DNA of 64,000 nt from Planctomycetota bacterium (GCA_028281765.1 JANQJF010000102.1:1-64000), one strand, 5' to 3'; positions 16,682-26,442 are shown, numbered from the stretch's first letter. Notes: a model not told the origin generated them from the sequence alone. Translations and numbers: made by a program.

Positions 16682-18322
16682 GTGCGACACCCAGAGCCAG
16701 CGCCGCTGTTGCCGCTGCTGCATCAGTATCACGACCGCGATGGAATGCTCACCGACGACGCGTTGCGTGAGATCAGTGAGCAGCTGCGGATCCCCCTCGC
16801 CGACTTGTTCGGCACCGTCACCTTCTATCACTTCTTCGCCAGGTCCGAGCCGGGCAAGAACGCGCCGCGTGTGTGCGACGGCACGATCTGCAAGCTCAAG
16901 GGCTGCGACTCGATTCTCGAGGCGCTGAAGGACGAGGGTGCGCACCCGATGCCGTGCGCGGGTCGGTGCGACGAGCCGATCCCGGTGATCCGTGGCGACG
17001 AGGTGCTGACCGGACTCACAGTCGACGATCTGAAGGTGCGCGCGACGCCGCTGCCGCCCGCGTATCCCGGCGACACCGAGGAGTGCGTCTTCGCGAACAT
17101 CCGCGAGCCGGGGCGCGCGTCGCTCGAGGGCTATCGCAGCGGCGAAGGGTACGAGGCGTTCGTCAGCGCGCTGCAGGACAGCACGCCGCAAGCGGTGATC
17201 GACGAGCTGCTCGCGAGCGGCCTCGCGGGTCGCGGCGGCGCGGGCTTCCCGACCGGTCGCAAGTGGCAGGCCGTCGCCGACGCGCCAGGGGCCCCGAAGA
17301 CGATCGTCTGCAACGCGGACGAAGGCGAACCGGGCTGCTTCAAGGATCGCGTGCTGATGGACTACGACCCGCACGCGGTCATCGAGGGCATGCTCCTCGC
17401 GGGCTATGCGACCGGCGCGAAGCGCGGCTTCATCTACCTGCGCTACGAGTATCCCGAGACCTACCGCATCCTCGAGAAGGCGATCGCCGAGGCGTACGAC
17501 GCGGGACTGCTCGGCGAGAAGATCCAGGGCACCGAGTTCACGTTCGAGCTCTACCTGATCCGCGGCGCCGGCGCCTACATCTGCGGCGAGGAGACCTCGC
17601 TGCTCAACAGCCTCGAGGGCAAGCACCCGTTCCCGCGCAACCGCCCACCGTTCCCGGTCACGCACGGTTTCGAAGACCTGCCGACCGCGGTCAACAACGT
17701 CGAGACGCTCGCGTCGGTCGCACCGATCCTGCGCAACGGCGCGCAGTGGTATCAAGGGCTCGGCCTCGGCGACCACGCGGGCACGAAGCTGATCTCGCTG
17801 TCGGGCGACGTGAAGCGCCCGGGCAACTACGAGGTGCCGATCGGCCTGCCGCTGCAGACCCTACTCAACGAATGGGCCGACGGACCGGAGGACGGCCGCT
17901 CGTTCCAGGCCGTGACGATGGCCGGGCTGTCCGGCGGGTTCCTCGCGCACGACGATCTGCACGTCACGCTCGACGAGCCGTCGATCCGCAGCAAAGGCTC
18001 GTTCCTCGGCGCCGGCGGCATCATGGTGTTCGACGACCGCCGCAACATGGTCGAAGTCGCGCATGGTGCGATGTCGTTCTTCGCACACGAATCCTGCGGC
18101 AAGTGCTTCCCGTGCCGCATCGGCACGCAGCGACTGACCGAACGCCTGAACGGCAACGCCGGCCCGAACGATCTCGCGGCGTGGACCGCCGAAGTCGAAG
18201 ACATCAGCGCGACCATGAAGGCCACCAGCGCCTGCGGACTCGGCATGGCAGCACCGCTCGTCACCGAGAGTCTCATGCGCTACTTCCCCGACGACGTCGC
18301 CCAGCACGTCGCCACCCGCTGA
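16682..18322 (+). CDS. NuoE-NuoF fusion: NADH-binding flavoprotein subunit of NAD-dependent formate dehydrogenase
   Basis: This 546-residue fusion has an N-terminal NuoE/thioredoxin-like [2Fe-2S] domain (about 1-115). Its ligand cysteines lie in RVCDGTICKLKGCD and MPCAGRCDEP. The NuoF part follows: NADH/FMN-binding GLAGRGGAGFPTGRKW, CNADEGEPGCFKDR and GAGAYICGEETSLL, and the [4Fe-4S] site ESCGKCFPCRIGTQRL with a last Cys in SACGLGMA. It would pass electrons between formate dehydrogenase and NAD+ in the cytoplasm. Its partner FdhA lies 8 kb downstream on the same strand. GTG 16682 is chosen because GGAG lies 5 nt before it. The palindrome GTTACG-CTCC-CGTAAC (16636-16651) lies just upstream. 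A HoxF-like hydrogenase role is possible, but no hydrogenase gene is visible. Confidence 0.88.
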   Translation: MRHPEPAPLLPLLHQYHDRDGMLTDDALREISEQLRIPLADLFGTVTFYHFFARSEPGKNAPRVCDGTICKLKGCDSILEALKDEGAHPMPCAGRCDEPIPVIRGDEVLTGLTVDDLKVRATPLPPAYPGDTEECVFANIREPGRASLEGYRSGEGYEAFVSALQDSTPQAVIDELLASGLAGRGGAGFPTGRKWQAVADAPGAPKTIVCNADEGEPGCFKDRVLMDYDPHAVIEGMLLAGYATGAKRGFIYLRYEYPETYRILEKAIAEAYDAGLLGEKIQGTEFTFELYLIRGAGAYICGEETSLLNSLEGKHPFPRNRPPFPVTHGFEDLPTAVNNVETLASVAPILRNGAQWYQGLGLGDHAGTKLISLSGDVKRPGNYEVPIGLPLQTLLNEWADGPEDGRSFQAVTMAGLSGGFLAHDDLHVTLDEPSIRSKGSFLGAGGIMVFDDRRNMVEVAHGAMSFFAHESCGKCFPCRIGTQRLTERLNGNAGPNDLAAWTAEVEDISATMKATSACGLGMAAPLVTESLMRYFPDDVAQHVATR

Positions 18323-18326
18323 TCCC

Positions 18327-18788
18327 ATGCTCGAGACCGCCCGCGAACAGTCCTTCCCCCAGCTGACGCAGATCTCGTTCTTCCTGCCGAACAAGGTCGG
18401 CTCCCTCGAGCGCATCACTTCCGAGTTCGAGCAGCTCGAAGTCAAGGTCTGCGGCATGTCGATTCTCGACGCCCACGACCACGCCGTCGTCCGCATGATC
18501 GTCGACGAGCCCGGCAAGGCGACGCTGCGACTCGAAGAGCGCGGCCATCGCGTATGCACCTCGCAGGTGCTCGGGGTGGCGGTGCCGGACGGTGTCGGTG
18601 CCGTACCGAAGTTGCTCGGCTGCCTCGTGCGCGCCGAGCTCAACGTGCACTACGGCTACGCGCTCCTGTCCCGGCTCCACGGCCAGCCGATCCTCGTCTT
18701 CCACGCCGACGACGTCGGCATGGCGCAGCAGGTCGTCGTGCGCGGCGGATTCGAGCTCGTGACGCAGGACAACCTCAAGGACTCGTAG
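18327..18788 (+). CDS. Tandem ACT-domain protein
   Basis: A 153-residue protein made of two ACT-like beta-alpha-beta units. The first (about 14-75) contains ISFFLPNKVGSLERITSEFE, and the second (about 80-145) has the loop VPDGVGAVPKLLGCLVRAEL. ACT domains bind small ligands, usually amino acids, and regulate enzymes or transcription; a stand-alone pair is most likely a ligand-sensing regulator. The gene begins 4 bp after the stop of the NuoEF gene, so the two are almost certainly co-transcribed, which ties it to the formate/NAD unit. No DNA-binding domain is present. The ligand is unknown. Confidence 0.85.
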   Translation: MLETAREQSFPQLTQISFFLPNKVGSLERITSEFEQLEVKVCGMSILDAHDHAVVRMIVDEPGKATLRLEERGHRVCTSQVLGVAVPDGVGAVPKLLGCLVRAELNVHYGYALLSRLHGQPILVFHADDVGMAQQVVVRGGFELVTQDNLKDS

Positions 18789-18798
18789 CAGCCGCGCG

Positions 18799-21036
18799 TC
18801 AGCGCACCTGCATGAACAGTCCGTTCGTCCCGCCGAGCCCGAGCGGATTGATACCGGGCTCGATCCACAGGGCCTGCAAGAACACGTCGCCGGTGAAGCC
18901 ATCCGGCAGCGGCACGACGAACGATGGGTCCGCCACCGCAGAAGCCGTCGTTCCCAGCGACACCATCGTCAGGGGATCCACGTTCAGCCTGCATCCCGTC
19001 GCACCGATCGCATCGAGCGGAAGACTCGCGGGCGTGAACGACAGCAGGAAGAACGTCTGGGAACCGAGCGGCATCCCCGAGGCGGTCACCGAGAAGTTCG
19101 CGTTCCCGGCAAGCGGCTGATTCTCGTCCGGAGTACCCGCGAGCGTTCCACCGAAACAACTGGCCCCGATCGGAATCTCACCCGTGGTCGGGTATCCGAA
19201 CAGAGAACTCCGCAACGAGAACGTGGGACTGGGCTGGGCTGACGTAACGCGGAAGGCTCCCCACTCGTCTTCGTCGAAATCGACATCCGTGGCCCAACCG
19301 ACGGAGGGGGCGTAGGAATCCGAGAGAAGCGAAACCTGCTCCGTGATCCCACCCATGAAGCCGGTTCGCGTCGCGGTCAACGCGCCGTTCAGGCGGTGGA
19401 GCACGCACCAGTGGGACTTGGTGTCGAAGTCGAACGCGATGCTGTCCACATCGACGGTCGTGCTGAACGAGCCGTTTGCGAGGCTCGCGTCGAACCGCAC
19501 CTGAGCGACTCCGTTGACCCAATCGAAACGCTGGTAGCAAGCCCGGCGAGACACGAACGGCAGCGAGGAGTCCTCCTCACGGTAGGCGATCATCGAGTGC
19601 GCGGTCGTTCCGTCGAGATGGACATCCGTCGTGTCGATATCCGCGGAAGCGCCGGCTCCGAGAACCGTCCGCGTCCCGATCACCCCGTTGAGTCCCACCC
19701 TGACGACCGCCGGACGCCACGTCGTCGTGAACACGGCTCGCACCAGGAAAGCGACGGCCCATTCTTCTCGACCGTAGTCGGATGACGCGATCGACACGGA
19801 CTTGGACTGCGCAGCCAACCCCGGATCGATGAGGTGTGGCACACCCCACGAGCCCGCGAAGAGATCGAGCGTGCGCGCGTAGATCGCGTTCCCGTTCGTC
19901 GATGAGGTGCTCCCTTGTTCGTAGACGATCATGACTTCGCCGACGAACGACGTTTCCGTACGCCCTCCGACGTCCGGACGAAGACTGCTTTCTCCCGGAA
20001 CCCCCGGCATGAAGTAGGTCGTGCCAGACCCCACCACGCTCACATCCGGATTGTGCTCGTACACGCGGACAGCAGCGGTCGTCCCCGTGCGCCGCTCGAA
20101 CGCGATCACCCAACGGAGCGCTCCTCGCGAGTACGCACATCGCGGCCGCAGCGTGTCCCAAATCGGAGAGACGTCCTGCCAGATGAAGTTCCAGCTTCCA
20201 TCTCCATAGCGGTATGCGAACGCATCGATGTCTCCCGTCGTGAACTCACGACTGACGACCGTCAAGGCGGGAGGAGCAGAGGACGCCCACGAGGTGCCGG
20301 CGGTGTCCGAGTCCAGCACATCGACCGTTCCCTGCACGCCGCCGAACACGATCGTCTGCAGGATCGGATCGACCGTGACCGGGAACGCGGCATCAGCCAG
20401 CCAAGCCCCGGGAACGTGCAAGCCGATGCTCTCCCCATCGAAACTCGACTCGATCTCCAGCTTCCGACCGCGTGCGTCGATCGCGAACGCGCAGCCGTAG
20501 CGCACTAGAACTTCGTTGGTCGCAGGCGCACGGAACTCGATCGCCGCATGCGCCGGGCCGCGCTCGTCCGCGATCAGCTCGGACGTGATGCGACCGCGGA
20601 CGACCACGTCCCCGGACGTCGCCGGCCGCTCACGAAGCACGAACGACTGCTCGACTCCCTCGCCCAGCACGTCGTAGACCTCGACGAAGCCGCGGTGACC
20701 GCGCTCGTAGCGCCAGTCCGAGAAACTCACTCGTGACTCTTCCACGGGCGAGAGCCACGGCGCGCCGCCTGCCGTGATTGCGGTCGTCCGCCAGGTCAGC
20801 GGCATGTTGTGCGGATAGCGCTTTCCCAACCGCGGGTAGAACGAGAACTCCGCACCGAAAGACGCCTTGAAGTCTTCGCCGGCGGCCCAGTGACCGTAGT
20901 CGCCGAACAGGGGATCCACGGGACCGGTGTGCACCGGGACGCGCCATTCGGGGGATTCGATCGAAGGCGTCGACTGCGCGACCAGAACGTTGGCGAGAGC
21001 GATCGAGACGGATACGAAGAGGTGAGATCGTCGCAT
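18799..21036 (-). CDS. Secreted protein of unknown function, paralogue A
   Basis: A 745-residue predicted secreted protein with signal peptide MRRSHLFVSVSIALANVLVA. The mature part starts with a conserved block PEWRVPVHTGPVDPLFGDYG, then a beta-rich region (residues ~130-230) and a long repeat-poor region with propeller-like strands (e.g. VGGRTETSFVGEVMIVYEQG). It ends with the C-terminal module IPIGASCFGGTLAGTP to GGTNGLFMQVR. It is a tandem duplicate of the next gene (21103-23376), with the same layout throughout. The chosen ATG at 21036 starts the signal peptide and is preceded by GGAGG and a TACACC hexamer at 21048-21043. No catalytic motif is recognised; cell-surface deployment is inference. 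Confidence 0.8.
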   Translation of the reverse strand: MRRSHLFVSVSIALANVLVAQSTPSIESPEWRVPVHTGPVDPLFGDYGHWAAGEDFKASFGAEFSFYPRLGKRYPHNMPLTWRTTAITAGGAPWLSPVEESRVSFSDWRYERGHRGFVEVYDVLGEGVEQSFVLRERPATSGDVVVRGRITSELIADERGPAHAAIEFRAPATNEVLVRYGCAFAIDARGRKLEIESSFDGESIGLHVPGAWLADAAFPVTVDPILQTIVFGGVQGTVDVLDSDTAGTSWASSAPPALTVVSREFTTGDIDAFAYRYGDGSWNFIWQDVSPIWDTLRPRCAYSRGALRWVIAFERRTGTTAAVRVYEHNPDVSVVGSGTTYFMPGVPGESSLRPDVGGRTETSFVGEVMIVYEQGSTSSTNGNAIYARTLDLFAGSWGVPHLIDPGLAAQSKSVSIASSDYGREEWAVAFLVRAVFTTTWRPAVVRVGLNGVIGTRTVLGAGASADIDTTDVHLDGTTAHSMIAYREEDSSLPFVSRRACYQRFDWVNGVAQVRFDASLANGSFSTTVDVDSIAFDFDTKSHWCVLHRLNGALTATRTGFMGGITEQVSLLSDSYAPSVGWATDVDFDEDEWGAFRVTSAQPSPTFSLRSSLFGYPTTGEIPIGASCFGGTLAGTPDENQPLAGNANFSVTASGMPLGSQTFFLLSFTPASLPLDAIGATGCRLNVDPLTMVSLGTTASAVADPSFVVPLPDGFTGDVFLQALWIEPGINPLGLGGTNGLFMQVR

Positions 21037-21102
21037 GCCTCCGGTGTAGCGACGCCTCACCCCGAACCGCACAACGCCGCCCGTAAAACTTCGTCGTCTT
21101 GG

Positions 21103-23376
21103 TCAGCGCACCTGCACGAGCAGCCCGTTCGTCGTGCCGACCCCGAGGTCGTTGAGTCCCACGTCGAGCCAGAACGCCTGGAAGTAGACGTCTCCCGTGA
21201 AGACCGGGTCGTCCGGCAGCGGCACGTCGAGCGATCCCTCACCGAAGAGCGGGACCGTAGAGCCGATCGTGACCATCGTCGCCGGATCGACGTTGAGCGC
21301 ACAGCCGGGAGCCCCGATCACGTCGAGCGGCACGAACCCCGGGGCCGGCGAGAGCACGAACGTCGTCGCCGGAGAGCCGAACGGCGGACCCGAAACGCGG
21401 ATCGAGAAGCGGCCGTTGCCCGCGAGCGGCTGGTCCCGGTTCGGCGTAGCCGCCAACTCTGCGCCGAAACAGCTGCTGCCGATCGGCACGGTCCCGGCCA
21501 CCGGATACTCCAGCTGGGCCGCCTTCACGGGATAGAACAGATCGAAGTCCGCCCACGCGATCTGGAACTTGCCCCACGTATCCGACGCGGGGGTCGTGTC
21601 GATCGCGGACGTCACCGACGCGGCGCCGGTGCCAGGGTCCGACGCGACGACCGCCTGCTCGACGATCCCACCGGTGAAGCCCGTCCGCGTCGCGGTCAGC
21701 GTGTCGTTCACGCGGTGCAGGATGCACCAGTGCGAACGGGTGTCGAGATCGTACGCGATGCCATCGACATCGATCGTCGTGCTGAGCGCGCCATTCGCGA
21801 GACTCGCCTCGCGGATCACCTGCGCGGCGCCCCCGGTCCAGTCGAATCGCTCGTAGCAGGCGCGACGCGTGACGAGCAGCGACGACGAGTCGACTTCGCG
21901 ATACGCGATCATCGCCTGGAAGCGGCTGCCATCGACGTGAACGTCCGTCGTCGTGACGTCCGGCGAACTCGGCGCACCGAGCACGGTCGGCGTATCGACC
22001 GTGCCGCCGAAGTTGACCGGCACGACGGCCGGACGCCACGACGAGGCCAAGAACGGCCGCACGAGGAATGCGACCATCCACTCGAGTCCGCCGACATCGG
22101 TCTTCCCAATCGTCACCTCTCGCGTCTGACTCAGCAGGCCGGCATCGATCTGATGCTCCGTCCCCCAGCCGTTGACCGAGAAGAGAAACGGGCGCACGTA
22201 GATCGGGTTGCCGTTCGCCGACGTCGTGCTGCCACGCTCGAACACGAACAGAACCAGAGGAGACGAGAGAGAGGACGTGGCAAGTCTGCCGCCGATGTCC
22301 GGACGGATGCTGCTCTGGCCCGAGACGCCTGGCAGGAAGTGCGTCGTGCCGCCCATCGTCGTCAGGTCGAGTCGATCCTGCGAATAGCCGCGGACGGCGC
22401 CCGTGGTTCCGGACCGACGCTCGAACGCGATCACCCACTTGTCGTTCGGCTGGCAGTAGGCGACCCGCGGACGCAGCGTGTCGAAGGTCGCGAGATCCTG
22501 CCAGATGCGGCGCGCGTTGCCGAAGTCGTCGCCGTCGTACGAGAAGCCGTAGGCGTCGATGTCTCCGTCGGTGAACTCGCGGCTGTGCACGACGAATACG
22601 GAGCTCGCGTCACCCACATCCGGATCCGCCGCGGTCGCGGAGTCCGAGTCGAGCACGGCCGTCGAGCCGAGCTCGCCACCGAGCACGCCACGCTGCACGA
22701 GCGGATCGATCGTGACCGGAAACGCGGCCGTCGCGAGCCAAGTCGCCGGCACCCGCAGCCCGATGCTGCTGCCGTCGAAGCTCGAGCCGAGCTCGATCTT
22801 GTCTCCGCGCGCGTCGACCGCGAACGCGCAACCGTAGCGGACGAGCACTTCCCCGGTCGCCGGGGCGCGGAACTCGAGGTCGGCATGCTGGGGCGCACGA
22901 TCATCCGCGTTCAGCTCCGACTCGACGTGCCCGTGAACGACGACGTCTCCGCCGAACGGCGGACGCTCGCGCAGCAGAAACGACTGCTCGACGCCCTCCG
23001 CGAGGACATCGTAGATCTCGACGAACCGCCCACCATGACTGCGTTCGTAGCGCCAGTCCGAGAAGTACACGCGCGGCGACTCGGACGGCGCGATCCAGGG
23101 CGCACCTCCCGCGGTGACTCCGGTCGTCCGCCAAACCAGCGGCATGTTGTGCGAGTAGCGCTTCCCGAGCCTGGGATAGAACGCGAACTCCGCGCCGAAG
23201 GAAGCCTTGAAGTCGCGGCCCGCCGCCCAGTGGCCGTAGGCACCGTGCACCGGATCGACGGGTCCGGTGTGCACCGGCACGCGCCAATCGAACGGAGCAG
23301 AGGGTGTCGTAATCTGCGCGGAGGCCACGCCCACCATGCCGAGAGACACGAGGACGAGGAGTCGAGGTCGTTGCAT
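21103..23376 (-). CDS. Secreted protein of unknown function, paralogue B
   Basis: A 757-residue secreted protein with signal peptide MQRPRLLVLVSLGMVGVASA. Its sequence follows paralogue A block by block: FDWRVPVHTGPVDPVHGAYG, FKASFGAEFAFYPRLGKRYS, VLVRYGCAFAVDARG, and a last 120 residues from VPIGSSCFGAELAATP to GTTNGLLVQVR. Many short blocks are identical between the two, with clear divergence between blocks, so this is an old tandem duplication rather than a recent one. It lies upstream of paralogue A on the same strand, 66 bp apart. No promoter hexamer close to the ATG is convincing. The function is unknown. Confidence 0.8.
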   Translation of the reverse strand: MQRPRLLVLVSLGMVGVASAQITTPSAPFDWRVPVHTGPVDPVHGAYGHWAAGRDFKASFGAEFAFYPRLGKRYSHNMPLVWRTTGVTAGGAPWIAPSESPRVYFSDWRYERSHGGRFVEIYDVLAEGVEQSFLLRERPPFGGDVVVHGHVESELNADDRAPQHADLEFRAPATGEVLVRYGCAFAVDARGDKIELGSSFDGSSIGLRVPATWLATAAFPVTIDPLVQRGVLGGELGSTAVLDSDSATAADPDVGDASSVFVVHSREFTDGDIDAYGFSYDGDDFGNARRIWQDLATFDTLRPRVAYCQPNDKWVIAFERRSGTTGAVRGYSQDRLDLTTMGGTTHFLPGVSGQSSIRPDIGGRLATSSLSSPLVLFVFERGSTTSANGNPIYVRPFLFSVNGWGTEHQIDAGLLSQTREVTIGKTDVGGLEWMVAFLVRPFLASSWRPAVVPVNFGGTVDTPTVLGAPSSPDVTTTDVHVDGSRFQAMIAYREVDSSSLLVTRRACYERFDWTGGAAQVIREASLANGALSTTIDVDGIAYDLDTRSHWCILHRVNDTLTATRTGFTGGIVEQAVVASDPGTGAASVTSAIDTTPASDTWGKFQIAWADFDLFYPVKAAQLEYPVAGTVPIGSSCFGAELAATPNRDQPLAGNGRFSIRVSGPPFGSPATTFVLSPAPGFVPLDVIGAPGCALNVDPATMVTIGSTVPLFGEGSLDVPLPDDPVFTGDVYFQAFWLDVGLNDLGVGTTNGLLVQVR

Positions 23377-23588
23377 GGACGCGACCAGCGACGTTCCGAG
23401 CGCAACCGCACCGCGATCTCACGGGAAATCCACGTGGGTCATCACAGCCGTGCAGAAGCGGGTTCGATCACGCCCGAAGCCGGCGCCACGGTTCGACGCA
23501 ACTCGCTTGGCGCTCAACGCGTGCGACTCCACGGAGAGCGCTCACGTGCTACAGTGGCTCCGTTACGAACACACCGGAGCCCCCACCG

Positions 23589-24740
23589 ATGCAGACTCTC
23601 CGCTTCCGCGCCGACGCGCTCGCGATCTTCGCCGCACTCACGCTTTCGTGCGCATCTCCCGCGCAATGGGCCGGCGAGTGGTGGCTCGACGAATCGAGCG
23701 GCACGAACGCGCTCGACATCTCGGGCAACGCGAACGACGGCACGCTCTTCAACTTCACGGGCAACCCGTGGGTCCCGGCGCAGTACGGCAACGGGTTGAT
23801 GTTCGACGGGGTCGACGACTACGTCGAGATCACGGCAAGCCCACAGTTCCCGATCTACCGCGGCGTCGGTGCACCGTTCTCGGTCGCGTTCTGGATCAAG
23901 GCGCCAGAACAGAACGACCGTCGCGCATACTCGGAGGGCCGCTCGAGCGGCGGCAATCCGCTGTTCACGATCGGCAGCCCGCAGTTCGGCTCGCAGGACC
24001 GACTGCGCGTGTTCATGCGCAACGACGCCGTCCAGGTCGTGTGTGACGTGCACTCGATCGGCACGGTCTACGACGACACCTGGCACCACGTCGCGTTCGT
24101 GAATGCGTCCGGCCAGATGTCCATCTACATCGACGGAGTGCTCGACAGCAACCCGAGCTACAACCCGGGCATGGAGCCCGGCACACCGGGGTACGGCACG
24201 TTCACGTTCGACAGGATCTCACTCGGTGCGGTGCTGCGCGGCAGCACGTGCTGCCACATGAACGGCATTCTCGACGACGTGCGCGTCTACCAGTTCGCTC
24301 TCTCGGACGCGGACGTCGGGATGGTCATGGCCGGCGTCGGGCTCCTTCCGACGCGGTCGAGCATCAGCGAGTACGGAGTCGGCTGTGGCCCCGGTCCTCT
24401 GGACCTCGCGGGCAGCGGCACGGCCGCACTCGGCGGCGCGGGTATCCAGCTTCAGGTGCAGAACGGCACCCCGATGGGCCTCGGCTTCATGCTCCTCGGC
24501 ATCGGTCCCGTGAACCCGATCGACATCTCGCTCGCCGGCTTCCCGGGATGTAGCGTCTACCCGAACGACAGCGTCTCCTTCTCGATCGGGCAACTCGACG
24601 CCACCGGAAGCACGACGGTGCCGCTGATCCCGATCCCGAACAATCCGACCCTGACCTTCGTCCAAGTGAACTTCCAAGCGGCCGCGATCACGTCGTCGTT
24701 GGAACTGTCGGACGTGGTCATCGCGCTGCTCGGCGGCTGA
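23589..24740 (+). CDS. Secreted LamG / concanavalin A-like lectin protein
   Basis: A 383-residue protein with a signal peptide ending near SCASPAQ. Residues of about 25-245 are a LamG-type concanavalin A-like fold: GEWWLDESSGTNALDISGNA, GNGLMFDGVDDYVEI, FSVAFWIK, TWHHVAFVNASGQMSIYIDG and GILDDVRVYQFALSDADV are the classic blocks. The C-terminal ~130 residues, starting SEYGVGCGPGPL, are a variant of the module shared with three other secreted proteins here. It probably binds carbohydrate or matrix outside the cell. Expression appears to start from TACAGT at 23550-23555, with GGAG at 23576-23579, 9 nt before the ATG. Confidence 0.85.
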   Translation: MQTLRFRADALAIFAALTLSCASPAQWAGEWWLDESSGTNALDISGNANDGTLFNFTGNPWVPAQYGNGLMFDGVDDYVEITASPQFPIYRGVGAPFSVAFWIKAPEQNDRRAYSEGRSSGGNPLFTIGSPQFGSQDRLRVFMRNDAVQVVCDVHSIGTVYDDTWHHVAFVNASGQMSIYIDGVLDSNPSYNPGMEPGTPGYGTFTFDRISLGAVLRGSTCCHMNGILDDVRVYQFALSDADVGMVMAGVGLLPTRSSISEYGVGCGPGPLDLAGSGTAALGGAGIQLQVQNGTPMGLGFMLLGIGPVNPIDISLAGFPGCSVYPNDSVSFSIGQLDATGSTTVPLIPIPNNPTLTFVQVNFQAAAITSSLELSDVVIALLGG

Positions 24741-24777
24741 GGCGCCTCGGAAGTCGACACGGGATCTCCCGGAACGG

Positions 24778-26331
24778 TCACTTCAAGTAGCTGCCGCCGT
24801 CCCGCGCCCGGGCCGCTTCGTCGGCGCTCAGCTGTTCGAACGCCACGCCCGCGGCCTTGCCGTAGACCGAGTCCGCGTGCTTGGTCGCGAACTTCTCCAG
24901 CGCCTTGAGGCGCCCCTTCGTGCGCTTCTTGCGCAGCTTGTCGATCAGCCCGTAGTAGGTCTTGCCGACGCGTACCTGCTCTCGCAACGTGCGGTCCGAG
25001 CGATCGGCGAAACGCTCGACCCAGGATTCCGCGACCTCGTCGTACTCGTCGATGCCGGCGTACTTCTTCGCACTGGCCTCGAGCGCTCTCTCGATCCGGT
25101 AGACGTCGCCCTTCGCATCGTGCTCCCGCAGCGTCGCGATTGCGTCGTCGAGGTCGCCGTGCAGCGCGCTCTCGAGAAACGCGAATACCTCGTTCGCGGT
25201 CTCGAGCTTCTTCGCGTCGCCGCCGTACAGCTCCTCGGCGTCCTCCGCCAGCCGCTCTTTCAGCTGCGCGCACAGCGTGTGGGCTTCGACGTACTTCTTG
25301 GCCGCCAGCGCGCGGTGTAGTGGCGCCGTCTGCTTGTCCAGCATCTTGCGGATCGACGCCATCGTGAACCGCGGCGTCATTTCGAGCATCCCGTGCGCGA
25401 ACGCGCGCCCGAAGCGGAAGAAGTGCAGGAAGCTCCCGTAGTAGTGGTACGGCCGGTCCGAACCGACCTCACCCCACTCGTCGGGGTTCTGCTTCCACGT
25501 CTTGTAGCGCTTCAAGACTTCGGCATCGGCGAGGTCCGCAATCGGCACGTAGCGCACGGAAGACGTGTTGCCCTTGCGCGAAGCCACCGACATCTGCGCC
25601 TTGTTGAACGGCGTCGGACTCTTGTTGAAGCCGAGTTGCCCGATCACCATCTTCATGTCCGGCGCGTCGAGGTCGGATCGCAGGTCGTGGATGAGATCGT
25701 GCAGACGGCTCGCGTACGACGCGAAGCCCTCGGCCTTCTGCTCCTTGTCGATGTTGTCGTTGAAGCCCTGGAACCAGACCAAGCCCTCGAAGCGGTAGCC
25801 CTGCCCGCCGTAACTCGGGACGTACTTCTTGAGGTTCGACTTCGCGTCCTTCGCCATGTCGACGAGCTCCTTGTAGAGACGCCCGGGACCACCGGAGCTC
25901 GGCGGTAGGAACTCGGTCTTCAACGTCTTGCCGCCTTCGGACACCTTGAGCAGCAGGATCGGACCACCGACCTCTTCGGCCATCGTGAGTCCGAAGCCGT
26001 ACTCCGGCCCGATCAGATCGCGGTTCGTCCCCCACCCGACGTTGAGCTTCCCGATGCGGTTCTTGTAGCGAATGTAGACCCGCTTGATGTCGTGGAACTT
26101 TCCGCCGCGGTGCACGCGGTGGAAGATCTTGCGTTCGTCCGCGCGCGCGTTGTCCTTGAGCCAGGTGATATGGCGGACGTGCCCCTTGCCTTCCATGTTG
26201 GACTGGCCGGCGAGAAGGTAGATCTTGAGCTTGGGGGCGCGGGGGGTCGCGGGCGGGTCGATGCGATCGGCGCCACTCGACGGACTCAGCGGCGTGGCGC
26301 AAAGCAGGGTGAGCAGAGCGAGGGACTTCAT
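24778..26331 (-). CDS. Secreted sialate O-acetylesterase-like (SGNH) protein with helical C-terminus
   Basis: A 517-residue protein with signal peptide MKSLALLTLLCATPLSPSSG. The SGNH carbohydrate-esterase domain (about 35-310) shows the nucleophile block IYLLAGQSNMEGKG and the typical block LVWFQGFNDN. This combination marks the SASA/CE6-like group, which deacetylates sugars or polysaccharides. The remaining ~200 residues are helical and charged, with a TPR-like repetitive character (e.g. LHRALAAKKYVEAHTLCAQL), and may bind partners. A TATGAT hexamer at 26363-26358 would give a leader of about 20 nt with GAGGA before the ATG. The substrate cannot be told from sequence. Confidence 0.83.
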   Translation of the reverse strand: MKSLALLTLLCATPLSPSSGADRIDPPATPRAPKLKIYLLAGQSNMEGKGHVRHITWLKDNARADERKIFHRVHRGGKFHDIKRVYIRYKNRIGKLNVGWGTNRDLIGPEYGFGLTMAEEVGGPILLLKVSEGGKTLKTEFLPPSSGGPGRLYKELVDMAKDAKSNLKKYVPSYGGQGYRFEGLVWFQGFNDNIDKEQKAEGFASYASRLHDLIHDLRSDLDAPDMKMVIGQLGFNKSPTPFNKAQMSVASRKGNTSSVRYVPIADLADAEVLKRYKTWKQNPDEWGEVGSDRPYHYYGSFLHFFRFGRAFAHGMLEMTPRFTMASIRKMLDKQTAPLHRALAAKKYVEAHTLCAQLKERLAEDAEELYGGDAKKLETANEVFAFLESALHGDLDDAIATLREHDAKGDVYRIERALEASAKKYAGIDEYDEVAESWVERFADRSDRTLREQVRVGKTYYGLIDKLRKKRTKGRLKALEKFATKHADSVYGKAAGVAFEQLSADEAARARDGGSYLK

Positions 26332-26427
26332 GCTGCAATCCTCAATGACGGGCCCGGATCATACCGGGATCCCGCGATGGGCCCGGAACTCGACAGGGGA
26401 ACCACTTCGGCCCCGGAGCGAATTCGC

Positions 26428-26433
26428 TAAGCT
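26428..26433 (+). promoter_or_regulatory. -10 hexamer TAAGCT of fdhA
   Basis: GCTAAGCTG context, 9 nt before ATG 26443, with no Shine-Dalgarno sequence between. It suggests a leaderless fdhA mRNA. Confidence 0.55.
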
Positions 26434-26442
26434 GACCCACCG

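Noticed and set aside
20809-23799. A 996-codon open frame across the paralogue region
   Set aside because: Antisense shadow; it spans the two well-supported minus-strand genes and the intergenic gap.
24741-24777. Terminator between convergent genes (GAGGCGCCTC and GGGATCTCCC)
   Set aside because: Both are short palindromes without a loop or T-run.
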